A stretch of 32,163 nt of DNA from Candidatus Nitrosopumilus sp. (GCA_013911135.1 JACERO010000062.1:1-32163); one strand, 5' to 3'. Shown: positions 9,135 through 17,997, numbered from the stretch's first letter. Notes: generated by a model from the letters alone, not told the origin. Numbers and translations are program-made.

Positions 9135-9506
9135 CTATAAAATCACACATACAAAAATTCCCTTACCTGAAATTGCCTGTGCACTATGTTTCATTCCCTT
9201 TGGAATGAATATGGTTGAAGGTGATGTCACCTCGTATGATTCATCTTCTAATTGTATCTCATATGTCAAGCTAGAATCTTCAGATAGTATCAAATTAATT
9301 TCATCATGATCATGTTTGTGTAATTCACTATATTTTGGAAGAACTATAGATGCATCAACAAAGTGAACTGCAATGTGTGTATCTGATTGAGGAATCAAAG
9401 TTTTGTTCAACATGGATAATCGTTTGATTGGAGCCTTGCTATGAAAAGGAACATTGTCAAGTGATTCAATAACTCCTTTTTTGATAAATTTTTGATATTT
9501 ATTCAC
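9135..9506 (-). CDS. Cupin-domain protein
   Basis: A 123-residue single-domain cupin. Motif 1 is visible as ELHKHDHDEINLIL, giving His and Glu metal ligands, and motif 2 as STIFIPKGMKHSAQAIS with the second His. Small cupins bind a metal and act as isomerases, dioxygenases or ligand sensors; which one applies here cannot be decided. Translation appears to start at GTG (9504-9506), and no ATG is available nearby. It lies first in a minus-strand group with the small unknown protein and the LOG-like protein. Its promoter region faces the divergent membrane protein. Confidence 0.8.
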   Translation of the reverse strand: MNKYQKFIKKGVIESLDNVPFHSKAPIKRLSMLNKTLIPQSDTHIAVHFVDASIVLPKYSELHKHDHDEINLILSEDSSLTYEIQLEDESYEVTSPSTIFIPKGMKHSAQAISGKGIFVCVIL

Positions 9507-9584
9507 AAATCAATTAATCATTCTATCAATTATATCAGTTGTCCATTCCGTGATCATATAAGCAACAAAGTCCAAATAACACTA

Positions 9585-10280
9585 TTGCAAGTAGATAGAA
9601 CTTCAGAATGGTTTGTTCCAAAATTTGGCTCTAAAAAATTTCAAATTAGTATAGGAATTTTGTTTTTGCCATACACAAGTATTGTTACATGTTTTGCCGC
9701 ATTAGGAGCAATTTCAGGACCACTACAATTAGAACGAGTTGTAGCAATTTGTGTGATTTACATTTTAGCACTTGGAATTGGTGCACATCTACTTGATGCT
9801 ATAGGAGGTAAAACAAAACCTTGGGGAAATCTACCAAAAAGAAAGATTGGAATTATGGCATTGGGTGCTGTAAGCATTGCGTTTTCTGTTGGAATTTATT
9901 TTGCATTTTTAGATTCTCCTTGGCTTTTTCCAATAGGGATTATTGAAGGGTTTTTTTTATTTGCATATAGTCTAGAACTCTTTGGAGGTAAATTTCATAA
10001 TAATATATCAACAGTATTTTCATGGGGAATTCTACCTGTTTTTGCAGGTTCTGCTATCCAAACAAATTCTATTACAATGGAGACAATAATTATTGCTACA
10101 ATTACAGCATTAGTTACCTATGCATTGATAAAAACATCCAGACAGTACAAACTACTCAAAAGAGATAATGGAGATCTACACATCATCAAAAAGAAAGAGC
10201 GTATTTTAAAATTAATTACAGTTGGAGTTGTGGTATCAACTATCATTTTTTTCATTATAAAATATTATAATTTGATTTGA
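9585..10280 (+). CDS. Multi-pass membrane protein, UbiA-like architecture, function uncertain
   Basis: About 231 residues with roughly seven hydrophobic segments (for example VVAICVIYILALGIGAHLL, IGIMALGAVSIAFSVGIYF, METIIIATITALVTYALI). The first cytoplasmic loop contains AHLLDAIGGKTKPWG, which loosely recalls the Asp-containing loop of UbiA-type prenyltransferases, but the second Asp motif is not evident. The frame is open back to 9492, which would overlap the divergent cupin start. TTG at 9585 is preferred because it leaves room for promoters, but it has no clear Shine-Dalgarno site. The C-terminus ends in a final membrane helix. Confidence 0.7.
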   Translation: MQVDRTSEWFVPKFGSKKFQISIGILFLPYTSIVTCFAALGAISGPLQLERVVAICVIYILALGIGAHLLDAIGGKTKPWGNLPKRKIGIMALGAVSIAFSVGIYFAFLDSPWLFPIGIIEGFFLFAYSLELFGGKFHNNISTVFSWGILPVFAGSAIQTNSITMETIIIATITALVTYALIKTSRQYKLLKRDNGDLHIIKKKERILKLITVGVVVSTIIFFIIKYYNLI

Positions 10281-10387
10281 GTAATTAAAAAAATTCAGAT
10301 AAAGGGAGAATATTGAAAGTACAAAATTATACAAAAAAGACTTGTTCTAAGAGTAAAGGATATTAGTTAATTATACAAACAATATTC

Positions 10388-10510
10388 ATGGAAAGACGCT
10401 CAATGCCAGTATGTTTTACTAAAAAACAATACAAAATGATCGAAGAATTTACCAAGAAAAATGGCATGCTTAATGCAAGCCAAGCTCTTGAAAAAATCTT
10501 AAACAATTAA
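10388..10510 (+). CDS. 40-residue ribbon-helix-helix-like small protein
   Basis: ATG at 10388 to TAA at 10510. The product MERRSMPVCFTKKQYKMIEE continues FTKKNGMLNASQALEKILNN. A short beta-strand (SMPVCF) followed by two helices separated by a turn (KKNGMLN) fits the ribbon-helix-helix (CopG/Arc) layout, which binds DNA as a dimer. It stands alone between the membrane protein and a zinc-ribbon gene. The call rests on pattern only. Confidence 0.55.
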   Translation: MERRSMPVCFTKKQYKMIEEFTKKNGMLNASQALEKILNN

Positions 10511-10625
10511 ATGATTTTTGTTATTTTTATCTTCACTGATTAACGTAAGTTATGTCTCAGATTACTCTGATCCTTTCTGTTTTATTACATTTAATAGATT
10601 AAATTATTTGAAATCTCATAGAGAC

Positions 10626-11036
10626 ATGGGACTGTTCAGTAAAAAACCATCATTTTGTGCTGTTTGCAACAAAGAGTTAACTCATAAACACAAACCAAAA
10701 AAAGAGTGGAACATAAACGGTAGACTTTGTGGAGATTGTCATTTTGATAAATCAAAGGAATACTATGAAGGAACAATAAGACAACCATGTGTAGAATGTA
10801 AAACAACTAGAAAAATTACAGATTTGTGGGAACCTAGATGGCAATGGGACATGCAAGGTTTGTTATGCAAAGAATGTTTTGACAAAAAAGAAGAAACCCA
10901 TACTAAGAAGAAAAATTTTTGTGCATTATGTGGTGGAAAGATGGGATTGATAAGATACAATGCAAAAGGAAATTGGAAGATTGAAGGTCAACTTTGTAGA
11001 ACTTGTTGGGATGAAAAGAAAGCAGAGTTTGGATAA
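10626..11036 (+). CDS. Zinc-binding protein with three tandem CxxC...LCxxC modules
   Basis: 136 residues built from three similar modules of about 45 residues: FCAVC...RLCGDC, PCVEC...LLCKEC and FCALC...QLCRTC. Each has a CxxC knuckle, a middle region with an aromatic residue before a W-x-(I/M/N)-x-G-x-LC motif, and a second CxxC, so each can hold one zinc. The ATG at 10626 is preferred over an upstream in-frame start because MGLFSKKPSFCAVC places the first module right at the N-terminus. The product is probably cytoplasmic and may bind nucleic acid or protein. It is followed after two bases by the C2H2 gene. Confidence 0.75.
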   Translation: MGLFSKKPSFCAVCNKELTHKHKPKKEWNINGRLCGDCHFDKSKEYYEGTIRQPCVECKTTRKITDLWEPRWQWDMQGLLCKECFDKKEETHTKKKNFCALCGGKMGLIRYNAKGNWKIEGQLCRTCWDEKKAEFG

Positions 11037-11038
11037 AA

Positions 11039-11236
11039 GTGGGTTTTTTTAATAAAAGTAAATGTGATATTTGTAACAAAAAATTTTCAAAAGAAGAAGA
11101 GATGATGAATCATAAACAAATTATTCATGGAAAAGATTTACAATATGACTGCAAAGAATGCAACAAATATTTCTCAAACATGGAAGATATGAGAACACAT
11201 TTGCAAAGAGAACACAGTTACAAAAAAGATAGATAG
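11039..11236 (+). CDS. Two-finger C2H2 zinc-finger protein
   Basis: 65 residues containing two classical C2H2 fingers: CDICNKKFSKEEEMMNHKQI (ending in a second His) and CKECNKYFSNMEDMRTHLQR (ending in EH). Archaeal C2H2 proteins of this size are usually DNA- or RNA-binding. Translation starts at GTG 11039-11041, two bases after the stop of the three-module zinc protein. Both begin with MG(L/F)F(S/N)K, suggesting co-expression and perhaps common ancestry of the N-termini. Confidence 0.8.
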   Translation: MGFFNKSKCDICNKKFSKEEEMMNHKQIIHGKDLQYDCKECNKYFSNMEDMRTHLQREHSYKKDR

Positions 11237-11237
11237 T

Positions 11238-11459
11238 TTAAACTGCTTTTACTGTTTTTACTACAGGGGGTCTTACTTTAGTAAAGACTCTGAATCCACA
11301 TATACATTTGATTTCAGGTAAGCGAGATAGTTCAGTGTTGGAAACATTAGTTGCACACCTAAGACAAGAGTAAATTACATCAAATGTCTCAACAGGAGTT
11401 TCTTCAACAGAAGTGTCTTCAATAGAATCTAAGTTTTCTTCAACCATATTTATCATCAA
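11238..11459 (-). CDS. rpo12: DNA-directed RNA polymerase subunit Rpo12 (RpoP)
   Basis: The C-terminal half reads IYSCLRCATNVSNTELSRLP, then EIKCICGFRVFTKVRPP, the small zinc-ribbon subunit P of archaeal RNA polymerase (eukaryotic Rpb12), which stabilises the Rpo3/Rpo10 assembly platform. The zinc ligands are CLRC and the CIC pair. An acidic N-terminal extension of about 28 residues (ENLDSIEDTSVEETPVE) is longer than in many archaea; the start may be a later Met (MMINMVEEN). It lies 26 bases downstream of rps10 in the tef1-rps10-rpo12 operon. Confidence 0.85.
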   Translation of the reverse strand: MMINMVEENLDSIEDTSVEETPVETFDVIYSCLRCATNVSNTELSRLPEIKCICGFRVFTKVRPPVVKTVKAV

Positions 11460-11485
11460 AATTTCGATAATTTAAGGATACCAAA

Positions 11486-11794
11486 TTATGTTAAAGACAA
11501 TTCAATGTAGACATCATCAGGAATATGAAGTCTCATTAGTTGTCTAATTGCTTTATCATCAGCATTAATGTTAATTATTCTTCTATGCATTCTCATTTCC
11601 CATTTCTCATAGGTTTCAGTGCCACTACCACAAGGGGATTTTCTAGTAGCAATATGTAATCTTTTGACAGGAAGTGGAGTAGGACCTTTTACTTTAACAC
11701 CAGTTTTTTTACCGATTCCCATGATTTCTCCACAAACACCATCTAATTTTTTTAAACTGATGGATGTGAGTTTTACACGGGCGGTTTGTGTCAT
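11486..11794 (-). CDS. rps10: 30S ribosomal protein uS10 (S10)
   Basis: 102 residues with archaeal S10 features: ARVKLTSISLKKLDGVCGEI, GPTPLPVKRLHIATRKSPCG, EMRMHRRIININADD, and the tail LMRLHIPDDVYIELSL. It is part of the 30S head near the A-site. It lies 10 bases downstream of the EF-1alpha gene; EF-1alpha followed by S10 is a classical archaeal arrangement. Confidence 0.97.
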   Translation of the reverse strand: MTQTARVKLTSISLKKLDGVCGEIMGIGKKTGVKVKGPTPLPVKRLHIATRKSPCGSGTETYEKWEMRMHRRIININADDKAIRQLMRLHIPDDVYIELSLT

Positions 11795-11804
11795 GAAAAT
11801 CTGC

Positions 11805-13103
11805 CTATGGTTTGAACTCTTCAGTAATTTCTTTAACTATTCCTGCTGCGATTGTTGCACCCATATCTCTAAGAGCAAATCTGCCCATTTCAGGAAAATC
11901 TTTGAAAGTTTCGATACAAGTTGGTCTTACAGGTCTAATTTTTACAATTGCAGAATCACCAACTTTTAGGAACTTTGGATTTTCTTCCTCAACTGCACCA
12001 GTCGCTGGATTGATCTTTTGAAGAAACTCATTAACAGTTGCTGCAACTTGTGTAGTGTGTGCGTGCATAACTGGTGTGTAACCAGGAGCAATTGCGGTTG
12101 GATGGTGAATAACTATAATTTGTGCTTTGAATTCTTTTGCAACCATTGGTGGTTTATCAGGACTTCCAAGTACATCGCCTCGCTTGATATCTTTCTTTTC
12201 AATACCTCTAAGATTGAAACCAATGTTATCGCCTGCTTCTGCAGTTGGCATTTCTGTGTGATGAGTTTCAATTGATTTAATTTCACCGAGAGCACCAGAA
12301 GGCATTACAATTATTTTCTCTCCTGCTTTCATAGTTCCGGTTTCAACTCTACCTACAGGTACTGTACCTACACCAGTAATGGTGTAAACATCTTGAATTG
12401 GTACACGTAGTGGTTTACCAATTGGTTTTTCTGCTACAGTAAAGTCATCAAATGCTTCAAGTAGTGTCTTTCCAGAATACCATGGCATATTCTCAGTTTT
12501 TTTAACTAAATTATCGCCTTTCCATCCAGAAACTGGAATAATTGCTACATTGTCTAGTTTGTAACCTACAGATTTTATCAATTTTTCACCTTTTTCTTTG
12601 GCTGCTTTGAATGCGTCCTCTTTATAGTCAACAGCATCCATTTTATTGATTGCAACAATTAGTTGGCCTACACCGAGTGTTTTTAGTAAGAATGCGTGCT
12701 CTCTTGCTTGTCCACCTGCTGCAATTGCAGTATCAGTTTCGCCTTCTTTTGCTGAAAGCACTAAAATGGCAGCATCTGCTTCAGAAGCGCCAGTAATCAT
12801 ATTTTTAATAAAATCCCTGTGACCAGGTGCATCAATTAATGTGAAGAAGTATTTTGCAGATTCAAATTTTTGGAAAGCAAGATCAATAGTAATACCTCTT
12901 TCTCTTTCATCTTTGATATTATCCATAACCCATGCGTACTTGAAAGTATCACCCTTACCGGTCTTTTCAGATTCAACTGCATGTGCTGCAATTGTTCTTT
13001 CATCTACAACTCCTAGATCCATTAAGAAATGACCCATAGTTGTTGATTTACCGTTATCAATGTGACCAGTTACAATCATGTTCAAGTGTGGTTTGACTGC
13101 CAT
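11805..13103 (-). CDS. tef1: Translation elongation factor EF-1alpha
   Basis: A 432-residue GTPase that delivers aminoacyl-tRNA to the ribosome. G1 is GHIDNGKST (residues 13-21), the switch region contains ERERGITIDLAF, G3 is DAPGH (91-95) and G4 is NKMD (153-156). Domain 2 contains PIQDVYTITGVGTVPVGRVE and domain 3 runs to VRPTCIETFKDFPEMGRFAL. The usual GHVDHGKS is here GHIDNGKS, with Asn for the second His. Upstream, facing fbp, a CCTCT/AGAGG palindrome lies at 13112-13122. It is the first gene of the tef1-rps10-rpo12 operon. Confidence 0.97.
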   Translation of the reverse strand: MAVKPHLNMIVTGHIDNGKSTTMGHFLMDLGVVDERTIAAHAVESEKTGKGDTFKYAWVMDNIKDERERGITIDLAFQKFESAKYFFTLIDAPGHRDFIKNMITGASEADAAILVLSAKEGETDTAIAAGGQAREHAFLLKTLGVGQLIVAINKMDAVDYKEDAFKAAKEKGEKLIKSVGYKLDNVAIIPVSGWKGDNLVKKTENMPWYSGKTLLEAFDDFTVAEKPIGKPLRVPIQDVYTITGVGTVPVGRVETGTMKAGEKIIVMPSGALGEIKSIETHHTEMPTAEAGDNIGFNLRGIEKKDIKRGDVLGSPDKPPMVAKEFKAQIIVIHHPTAIAPGYTPVMHAHTTQVAATVNEFLQKINPATGAVEEENPKFLKVGDSAIVKIRPVRPTCIETFKDFPEMGRFALRDMGATIAAGIVKEITEEFKP

Positions 13104-13232
13104 ATGGACTGCCTCTCAGAGGTCTTTATTAGCGTTATGAATTTTTGAAAAAAACTACATTTTTTTTCAATTTATTTTAGATCTTATTACTTTGTCAAAA
13201 GCACATAAATCAAAGAGATAAAGAGAGAAATT

Positions 13233-14369
13233 ATGAAGATTACAGTTTCAGTTATCAAAGCAGATGTTGGTGGAGTTGGCGGACATACAAAACCAAGTGA
13301 TGCTTTAATTGAAGCAGTAAGAAACACAGTGAAAAATTCAGCAGATCTACTAATTGATTATTACATTGGGTATTGTGGAGATGATGTCCACATTGTAATG
13401 TCTCATACACATGGAGTGGACAATCAACAAATTCACAAACTGGCTTGGGACGCATTCATGGCAGGAACACAAGTTGCCAAAGAAGAAGGACTTTACGGAG
13501 CAGGACAAGATTTACTGAAAGATTCTTTTTCAGGAAACGTAAAAGGCATGGGTCCAGGTGTTGCAGAATTAGAATTTGAAGAAAGACCAAATGAAGCATT
13601 CACAGTATTTGCAGCAGACAAAACAGAGCCTGGAGCATTCAACTATCCAATTTACAGAATGTTCGTAGATGCATTAAGTAATACAGGTTTGATTGTAAAC
13701 AAATCACTTGCTAGTGGTGTGAAGATAAACATAATGGATGTAGAACAAGGCACAATTGCTGAACTTGAATTGTGGCAAGACAAGCCAACTATTGAAGCTG
13801 CATTAATGTATCCAGGAAGATATGTTGTTGATTCAGTTAATACTAAAGATGGAGAGCCAATTCTTGCAGCATCAACTGACAGATTACATAACATTGCAGG
13901 AACATATGTTGGAAAAGATGATCCAATATGCCTAATTAGAACACAAAAGAATTTTCCAGCTACAGAAGAAGTTGGAAGTGTATTTAATAATCCACATTAT
14001 GTAGCAGGAAACACAAGAGGCAGTCACAATATGCCACTAATGCCTGTAAAACTAAACTCTCCAGCAACGATCAATTTCTGTATTCCAATTGTTGAGGCAC
14101 TAGTGTTTAGTATGCATAATGGAAAGTTTACGGGTCCATTTGATGGATTCTCAACTCCAGACTGGGATTACATAAGAGAAATTGCAACAAAGAAAGCAAT
14201 GGCAATTAGAAGTCAAGGATTCATTAATCCAGCAACTCTTGTTCCATCAGAATTAGAATATGCAGAAGGATACAAAGATAGAATGAGTATTCTTGAAAGT
14301 AAGATGAAGCCAATGGAAGGATACACCACACGTGGTGAAAAGAAAGATAATTACGAAGATCCAGATTAA
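13233..14369 (+). CDS. fbp: Fructose-1,6-bisphosphate aldolase/phosphatase (archaeal, class V)
   Basis: The 378-residue bifunctional gluconeogenic enzyme condenses triose phosphates to fructose-1,6-bisphosphate and dephosphorylates it, making gluconeogenesis unidirectional. Visible features are SVIKADVGGVGGHTKPSDAL (metal ligands Asp11 and His18), YCGDDVHIVMSH (Asp50-Asp51), ADKTEPGAFNYP, and TYVGKDDP with Tyr225 and Lys228. The last two match the catalytic Tyr and Schiff-base Lys of crenarchaeal enzymes. GFSTPDWDYIREIATKKA is typical of the C-terminus. It is divergent from the EF-1alpha operon with a 129-base gap. In an autotroph it links CO2 fixation to sugar synthesis. Confidence 0.97.
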   Translation: MKITVSVIKADVGGVGGHTKPSDALIEAVRNTVKNSADLLIDYYIGYCGDDVHIVMSHTHGVDNQQIHKLAWDAFMAGTQVAKEEGLYGAGQDLLKDSFSGNVKGMGPGVAELEFEERPNEAFTVFAADKTEPGAFNYPIYRMFVDALSNTGLIVNKSLASGVKINIMDVEQGTIAELELWQDKPTIEAALMYPGRYVVDSVNTKDGEPILAASTDRLHNIAGTYVGKDDPICLIRTQKNFPATEEVGSVFNNPHYVAGNTRGSHNMPLMPVKLNSPATINFCIPIVEALVFSMHNGKFTGPFDGFSTPDWDYIREIATKKAMAIRSQGFINPATLVPSELEYAEGYKDRMSILESKMKPMEGYTTRGEKKDNYEDPD

Positions 14370-14432
14370 CAATTTCTTTTGTCATCAAAATTTTAGGAAA
14401 TAGTTAAATCAAAAAAGACCTCATCAAAATAG

Positions 14433-14846
14433 ATGATAAGTTATTTTCAAAAAGTTTTTGATTACAAAACTTACCTTGTTACAGCATTAGCATTAGTTAC
14501 ATTTTCAGATTTTGTGGTTGTTTTATTTGGGCAAACCATACCCGGAGTCATTTTAACATTTTTTAAAATGGCTGGAGAGTATGTAATTTTAGGCTCTGTT
14601 TTTGTTTTTGCATTATTTTGGCTTGTAAAAGCAAGACCTCACAATCGCCCAAAACAATACTCAGTGGTGATATTTGATGTGTTTGGAAAAAAGAGTCAAA
14701 TTGACGGCATTAGAACTGAATTCAAAACACATGATGTTGCTTGGAGTTTCATGAAACAATACAAAAAAGAATATCCATTATACAACTTTGCACTAGTGTT
14801 TGAACAACCAGAATCAGACAAACCAACGATTTTTAGATATATCTAA
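14433..14846 (+). CDS. Small membrane protein with cytoplasmic C-terminal domain, unknown function
   Basis: 137 residues. Two hydrophobic segments (about 14-32 YLVTALALVTFSDFVVVLF and 47-65 EYVILGSVFVFALFWLVK) are followed by a soluble domain containing YSVVIFDVFGKKSQIDGI and HDVAWSFMKQYKKEYPLYNF. That domain is not recognised. It lies 63 bases after fbp on the same strand and faces the next gene tail-to-tail. Confidence 0.7.
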   Translation: MISYFQKVFDYKTYLVTALALVTFSDFVVVLFGQTIPGVILTFFKMAGEYVILGSVFVFALFWLVKARPHNRPKQYSVVIFDVFGKKSQIDGIRTEFKTHDVAWSFMKQYKKEYPLYNFALVFEQPESDKPTIFRYI

Positions 14847-14896
14847 TTTCAAATCAAAAAGTTTCAAGATAGAATTAAGGAGGTAAATTATTCCCA

Positions 14897-15342
14897 CTAA
14901 TGCTCGCAGTCACCTCTAGTCTTCTTTATCTTATAAACAACAGAGAAGACTACCAAAACTGTAATAGACAAAGAACCAACAACAATTCGTTCATAAAAAA
15001 TAGAATCATTAGCAGCAATTAAAGAATTAATTTGGTACATCCAATATACCAATAGACTTTCAGCCATAATTAGACATAACACTAAGAATTGAAAAGGCCC
15101 AAAAATATAACGTCTAATTTTAGCCCGTTTAGATTCAAGAGAATCTGTAGCTTTTTTATGTAGCATAGCAGCTTTAACCTTTTCTACTTCGGCATCCAGG
15201 TTAACTTTTTCTTCCACTCTTATTTTTTCGGCCAATACATCGACTACAACTTGTTTTAATGTGTCAGACAGGTCATCAGAAGTTTTACCATGTTTAACAT
15301 GTCAGCCACTTTGTTTGAAGCATTTTCGAATATTTTATCCAT
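14897..15342 (-). CDS. Coiled-coil membrane protein with two C-terminal membrane segments (one frameshift)
   Basis: ATG at 15342 gives MDKIFENASNKVADML; one extra A near 15295 (AAA to AAAA) joins this to KHGKTSDDLSDTLKQVVVDV and onward without a stop. A helical, charged N-terminal half (EEKVNLDAEVEKVKAAMLHK) precedes two membrane segments (FQFLVLCLIMAESLLVYWMY and VVGSLSITVLVVFSVVYKI). The tail is KKTRGDCEH. Family not recognised. It is divergent from DNA ligase. Confidence 0.65.
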
Positions 15343-15422
15343 TGGAAGTTTAGTCACAAACAATCTACAAAGTATTACTTTATGAATTCTTTGGTATTTT
15401 TATTGGAAAATAATTAAACCCA

Positions 15423-15438
15423 GTACTCAAAAGAGTAC
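15423..15438. promoter_or_regulatory. Palindromic site GTACTC-AAAA-GAGTAC between divergent genes
   Basis: A perfect 6-bp inverted repeat with an AAAA spacer, in the 168-base gap between the coiled-coil membrane gene and DNA ligase. The size fits a dimeric regulator operator. Function is inferred only. Confidence 0.3.
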
Positions 15439-15510
15439 CTATATTCAAACTCGAAAGTTGTATAGAGTATTAGTTTCAAACTTTTATTCAGGATTACGTA
15501 GAGAATTAGA

Positions 15511-17277
15511 ATGGAGTTCTCCATTTTAGCTAATTCTTTTAATAAAATGGAATCAACTAGAAAAAGATTAGAGTTAACACAGTTCCTAGTAGAATTATTT
15601 GAAAAAACACCTCATCAAGTCATTGCTAAGATTGTATATCTTTTACAAGGAAAACTAAGACCAGACTTTGAAGGAATTGAATTAGGTGTTGCTGAAAAAC
15701 TTGCAATAAGGGCAATCTCAAAGTCATCAGGAATCACAATTAAGAGAATAGAGGAGGAATATAGGAAAGAAGGAGAACTAGGACATGCAGCATCAGTAAT
15801 ACTAGAACAAAAAACACAGACAACGTTTCTTGTAGAAGACATAACAGTAGAAAGAGTATATGAAACATTATTCAAAATTGCCAAGTTAGAAGGAACTCGC
15901 TCACAAGACATGAAGATAAAATATATTTCGAGTTTACTTAATGATGCAAATCCATTAGAAGCAAGTTACATTTTGAAGATTTTGTTGGGATCATTGAGAT
16001 TAGGAATTGCAGAGAACACAGTAATGGATGCATTGGCAATAGCATTTTCTGGGAATAAGGATAACAGAAAAGTTTTGGAGCATGCATACAATGTATCTAG
16101 TGATTTAGGAAAAGTTGCTGAAACTATAGCAACTAAAAGTCTCAAAGGAATTGAAAAATTTGAAATCATTTTGTTTAATCCAATCAGACCTATGCTTGCT
16201 GACAGAGTAAAAAGTGAAGAAGAGGCAATTGAAAAAATGGGAAATAATTTTGCAGCTGAATACAAGTTAGATGGGGAAAGAGTTCAACTTCACATTGAAG
16301 GAGATAAAGTAGTGTTATTTTCTAGAAGCCTAGAAAACATTTCAAGTTATTATCCGGACATTATAGAAAAAATTCCTAAAGCAATTCAAGCAGAAAATGT
16401 AATTTTAGAAGCAGAGGCAGTTGCAATTAATGAAAATACAGGAGCATTTTTACCATTTCAAGAATTAATGCACAGAAGAAGAAAATATAAAATAGAAAAA
16501 GCAGTTACTCAATATCCAATTACAGTAAATTTTTTTGATATTTTATACTGTAATGGAAAAAGTTGTTTAGAGTTAAACTATAAAGATAGAAGAGAAAAAT
16601 TAGAAAAAATCACAAAAGAAAATGAATTTGCAAAACATATTCCAATGACAATAGTAAAAAATGATAACGAGATTAAGGACTTTTTTGAAAATAGTATCAA
16701 TGCAGGTAGTGAAGGATTGATGCTAAAAATGCTTGATAAATCGTATCAAGCAGGTTCGAGAGGAAGTAATTGGTTAAAACTAAAACGAGAATATCAAAAT
16801 GAGTTAGGAGATAGTCTAGATCTTGTTGTAATAGGAGGATTTTTTGGAAAAGGGAGAAGAACAGGAAGTTATGGAACACTACTACTTGCAACATATGATG
16901 AAGATACGGACACATTCACCAGCATTTGTAAAGTAGGAACGGGATTTTCAGATGAAAATTTGGATCAGTTATATCAAATTTTAAATCCAAAAGTTACAAT
17001 CAAGAAAAATCCACGTATAGATAGTGAAATGGGAGCTGATGTATGGTTTGAACCAGAACTAGTAATCGAAGTTGTAGCATCAGAAATTACACTCAGTCCA
17101 ATTCACAAAGCAGCATTAGATAAAATAAAAAAGGACGCAGGTCTTGCTTTAAGATTTCCTAAATTTACAGGAAAGATTAGAATTGAAAAAGCAGTTGAGG
17201 ATGCATCCACAAATGAAGAAATCATCACACTATACAAAGGACAAAAAAAAGTTGCACATGATAAAAATTTGATATAA
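15511..17277 (+). CDS. lig: ATP-dependent DNA ligase (archaeal type I)
   Basis: The 588-residue protein is of normal archaeal length. An N-terminal DNA-binding domain (1-225, with SLRLGIAENTVMDALA) is followed by the adenylation domain with motif I EYKLDGERVQLH (Lys252 takes AMP), FSRSLENIS, motif III-like ILEAEAVAI, VNFFDILY, motif IV SEGLMLKML, and motif V WLKLKREY. The OB-fold domain starts with DLVVIGGFFGKGRRTGSYGT. It seals Okazaki fragments and repair nicks. Intact, divergent from the upstream membrane gene. Confidence 0.97.
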   Translation: MEFSILANSFNKMESTRKRLELTQFLVELFEKTPHQVIAKIVYLLQGKLRPDFEGIELGVAEKLAIRAISKSSGITIKRIEEEYRKEGELGHAASVILEQKTQTTFLVEDITVERVYETLFKIAKLEGTRSQDMKIKYISSLLNDANPLEASYILKILLGSLRLGIAENTVMDALAIAFSGNKDNRKVLEHAYNVSSDLGKVAETIATKSLKGIEKFEIILFNPIRPMLADRVKSEEEAIEKMGNNFAAEYKLDGERVQLHIEGDKVVLFSRSLENISSYYPDIIEKIPKAIQAENVILEAEAVAINENTGAFLPFQELMHRRRKYKIEKAVTQYPITVNFFDILYCNGKSCLELNYKDRREKLEKITKENEFAKHIPMTIVKNDNEIKDFFENSINAGSEGLMLKMLDKSYQAGSRGSNWLKLKREYQNELGDSLDLVVIGGFFGKGRRTGSYGTLLLATYDEDTDTFTSICKVGTGFSDENLDQLYQILNPKVTIKKNPRIDSEMGADVWFEPELVIEVVASEITLSPIHKAALDKIKKDAGLALRFPKFTGKIRIEKAVEDASTNEEIITLYKGQKKVAHDKNLI

Positions 17278-17331
17278 TCGTGCTCAAAAAATATCAAAAA
17301 TCATAGATGATTTAAATTACCTGAGGAATTT

Positions 17332-17997
17332 TTGACTTCTGTTATGTATAGTGGAGAACTTGAAGTTCAAGCAAAAAGAAAGGCCATAGCAGTTTTACAA
17401 GACGAAATTAACCGAATTCTAAACGCTGCCAGAGAACTTGCAACACTACCTGAACTTATGATGAAAAAAGATAAGACAGGGATCAAAAGTGTACTAGAAC
17501 AAATTTCAACCATTGAAGAAGAAGTGGAAAATCTAAGAAGAAAGATTACACGAGAAGTAGCAGATGTAGGAGGATTAATCATGAATAGGGAAAACCTTCT
17601 CAACACAGCATACACAATGGATGAAATTGCAGGCTACATTACAGGCATCTCATTCAAACTCTCAAACGTGAAACTAGTCACACTAAAAAGTGCAAAACTT
17701 GACCAAGATATCACAAAACTAATTGAATTGGTTGTAGATGAAGTTTACAAGCTAAATGAAATCATTAGAAGTCTTAGCACAAACACTGCAAATGCAATTG
17801 AATTAGCTCAAGAAACACAAACAATCGAGAGAGAAATTGATATCAAATACAGACAAGCAACAATCAAAATTCTATCTGAAATATCAAACACGAAAGAATT
17901 GTTATTGATGAAAGACGTGATAGAAGGAATCGAAGAGATGGCAGACAAATGCCAACGAGTGTCAGATTCTTTCATATTACTAGCATTGAGCCTATAA
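17332..17997 (+). CDS. PhoU/DUF47-like helical protein
   Basis: 221 residues, nearly all helix, with TIEEEVENLRRKITREVADV and MKDVIEGIEEMADKCQRVSD near the end. This matches the three-helix PhoU-like fold of the DUF47 family (IEGIEEMADKCxRxSD is the family-like tail). DUF47 proteins often accompany phosphate permeases and bind metal clusters, but no transporter is nearby here. TTG at 17332 has GAGG five bases upstream; an ATG at 17344 is the alternative start. Confidence 0.75.
   Translation: MTSVMYSGELEVQAKRKAIAVLQDEINRILNAARELATLPELMMKKDKTGIKSVLEQISTIEEEVENLRRKITREVADVGGLIMNRENLLNTAYTMDEIAGYITGISFKLSNVKLVTLKSAKLDQDITKLIELVVDEVYKLNEIIRSLSTNTANAIELAQETQTIEREIDIKYRQATIKILSEISNTKELLLMKDVIEGIEEMADKCQRVSDSFILLALSL

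Noticed and set aside
12018-12275. Open frames on the plus strand opposite EF-1alpha
   Set aside because: They lie wholly within the intact EF-1alpha gene on the other strand and have a Cys/Phe/Trp-rich composition typical of antisense frames.
14877-14884. Near-perfect Shine-Dalgarno sequence (AAGGAGGT) on the plus strand
   Set aside because: No start codon at a useful distance; the next ATG only begins an antisense frame within the minus-strand membrane gene.
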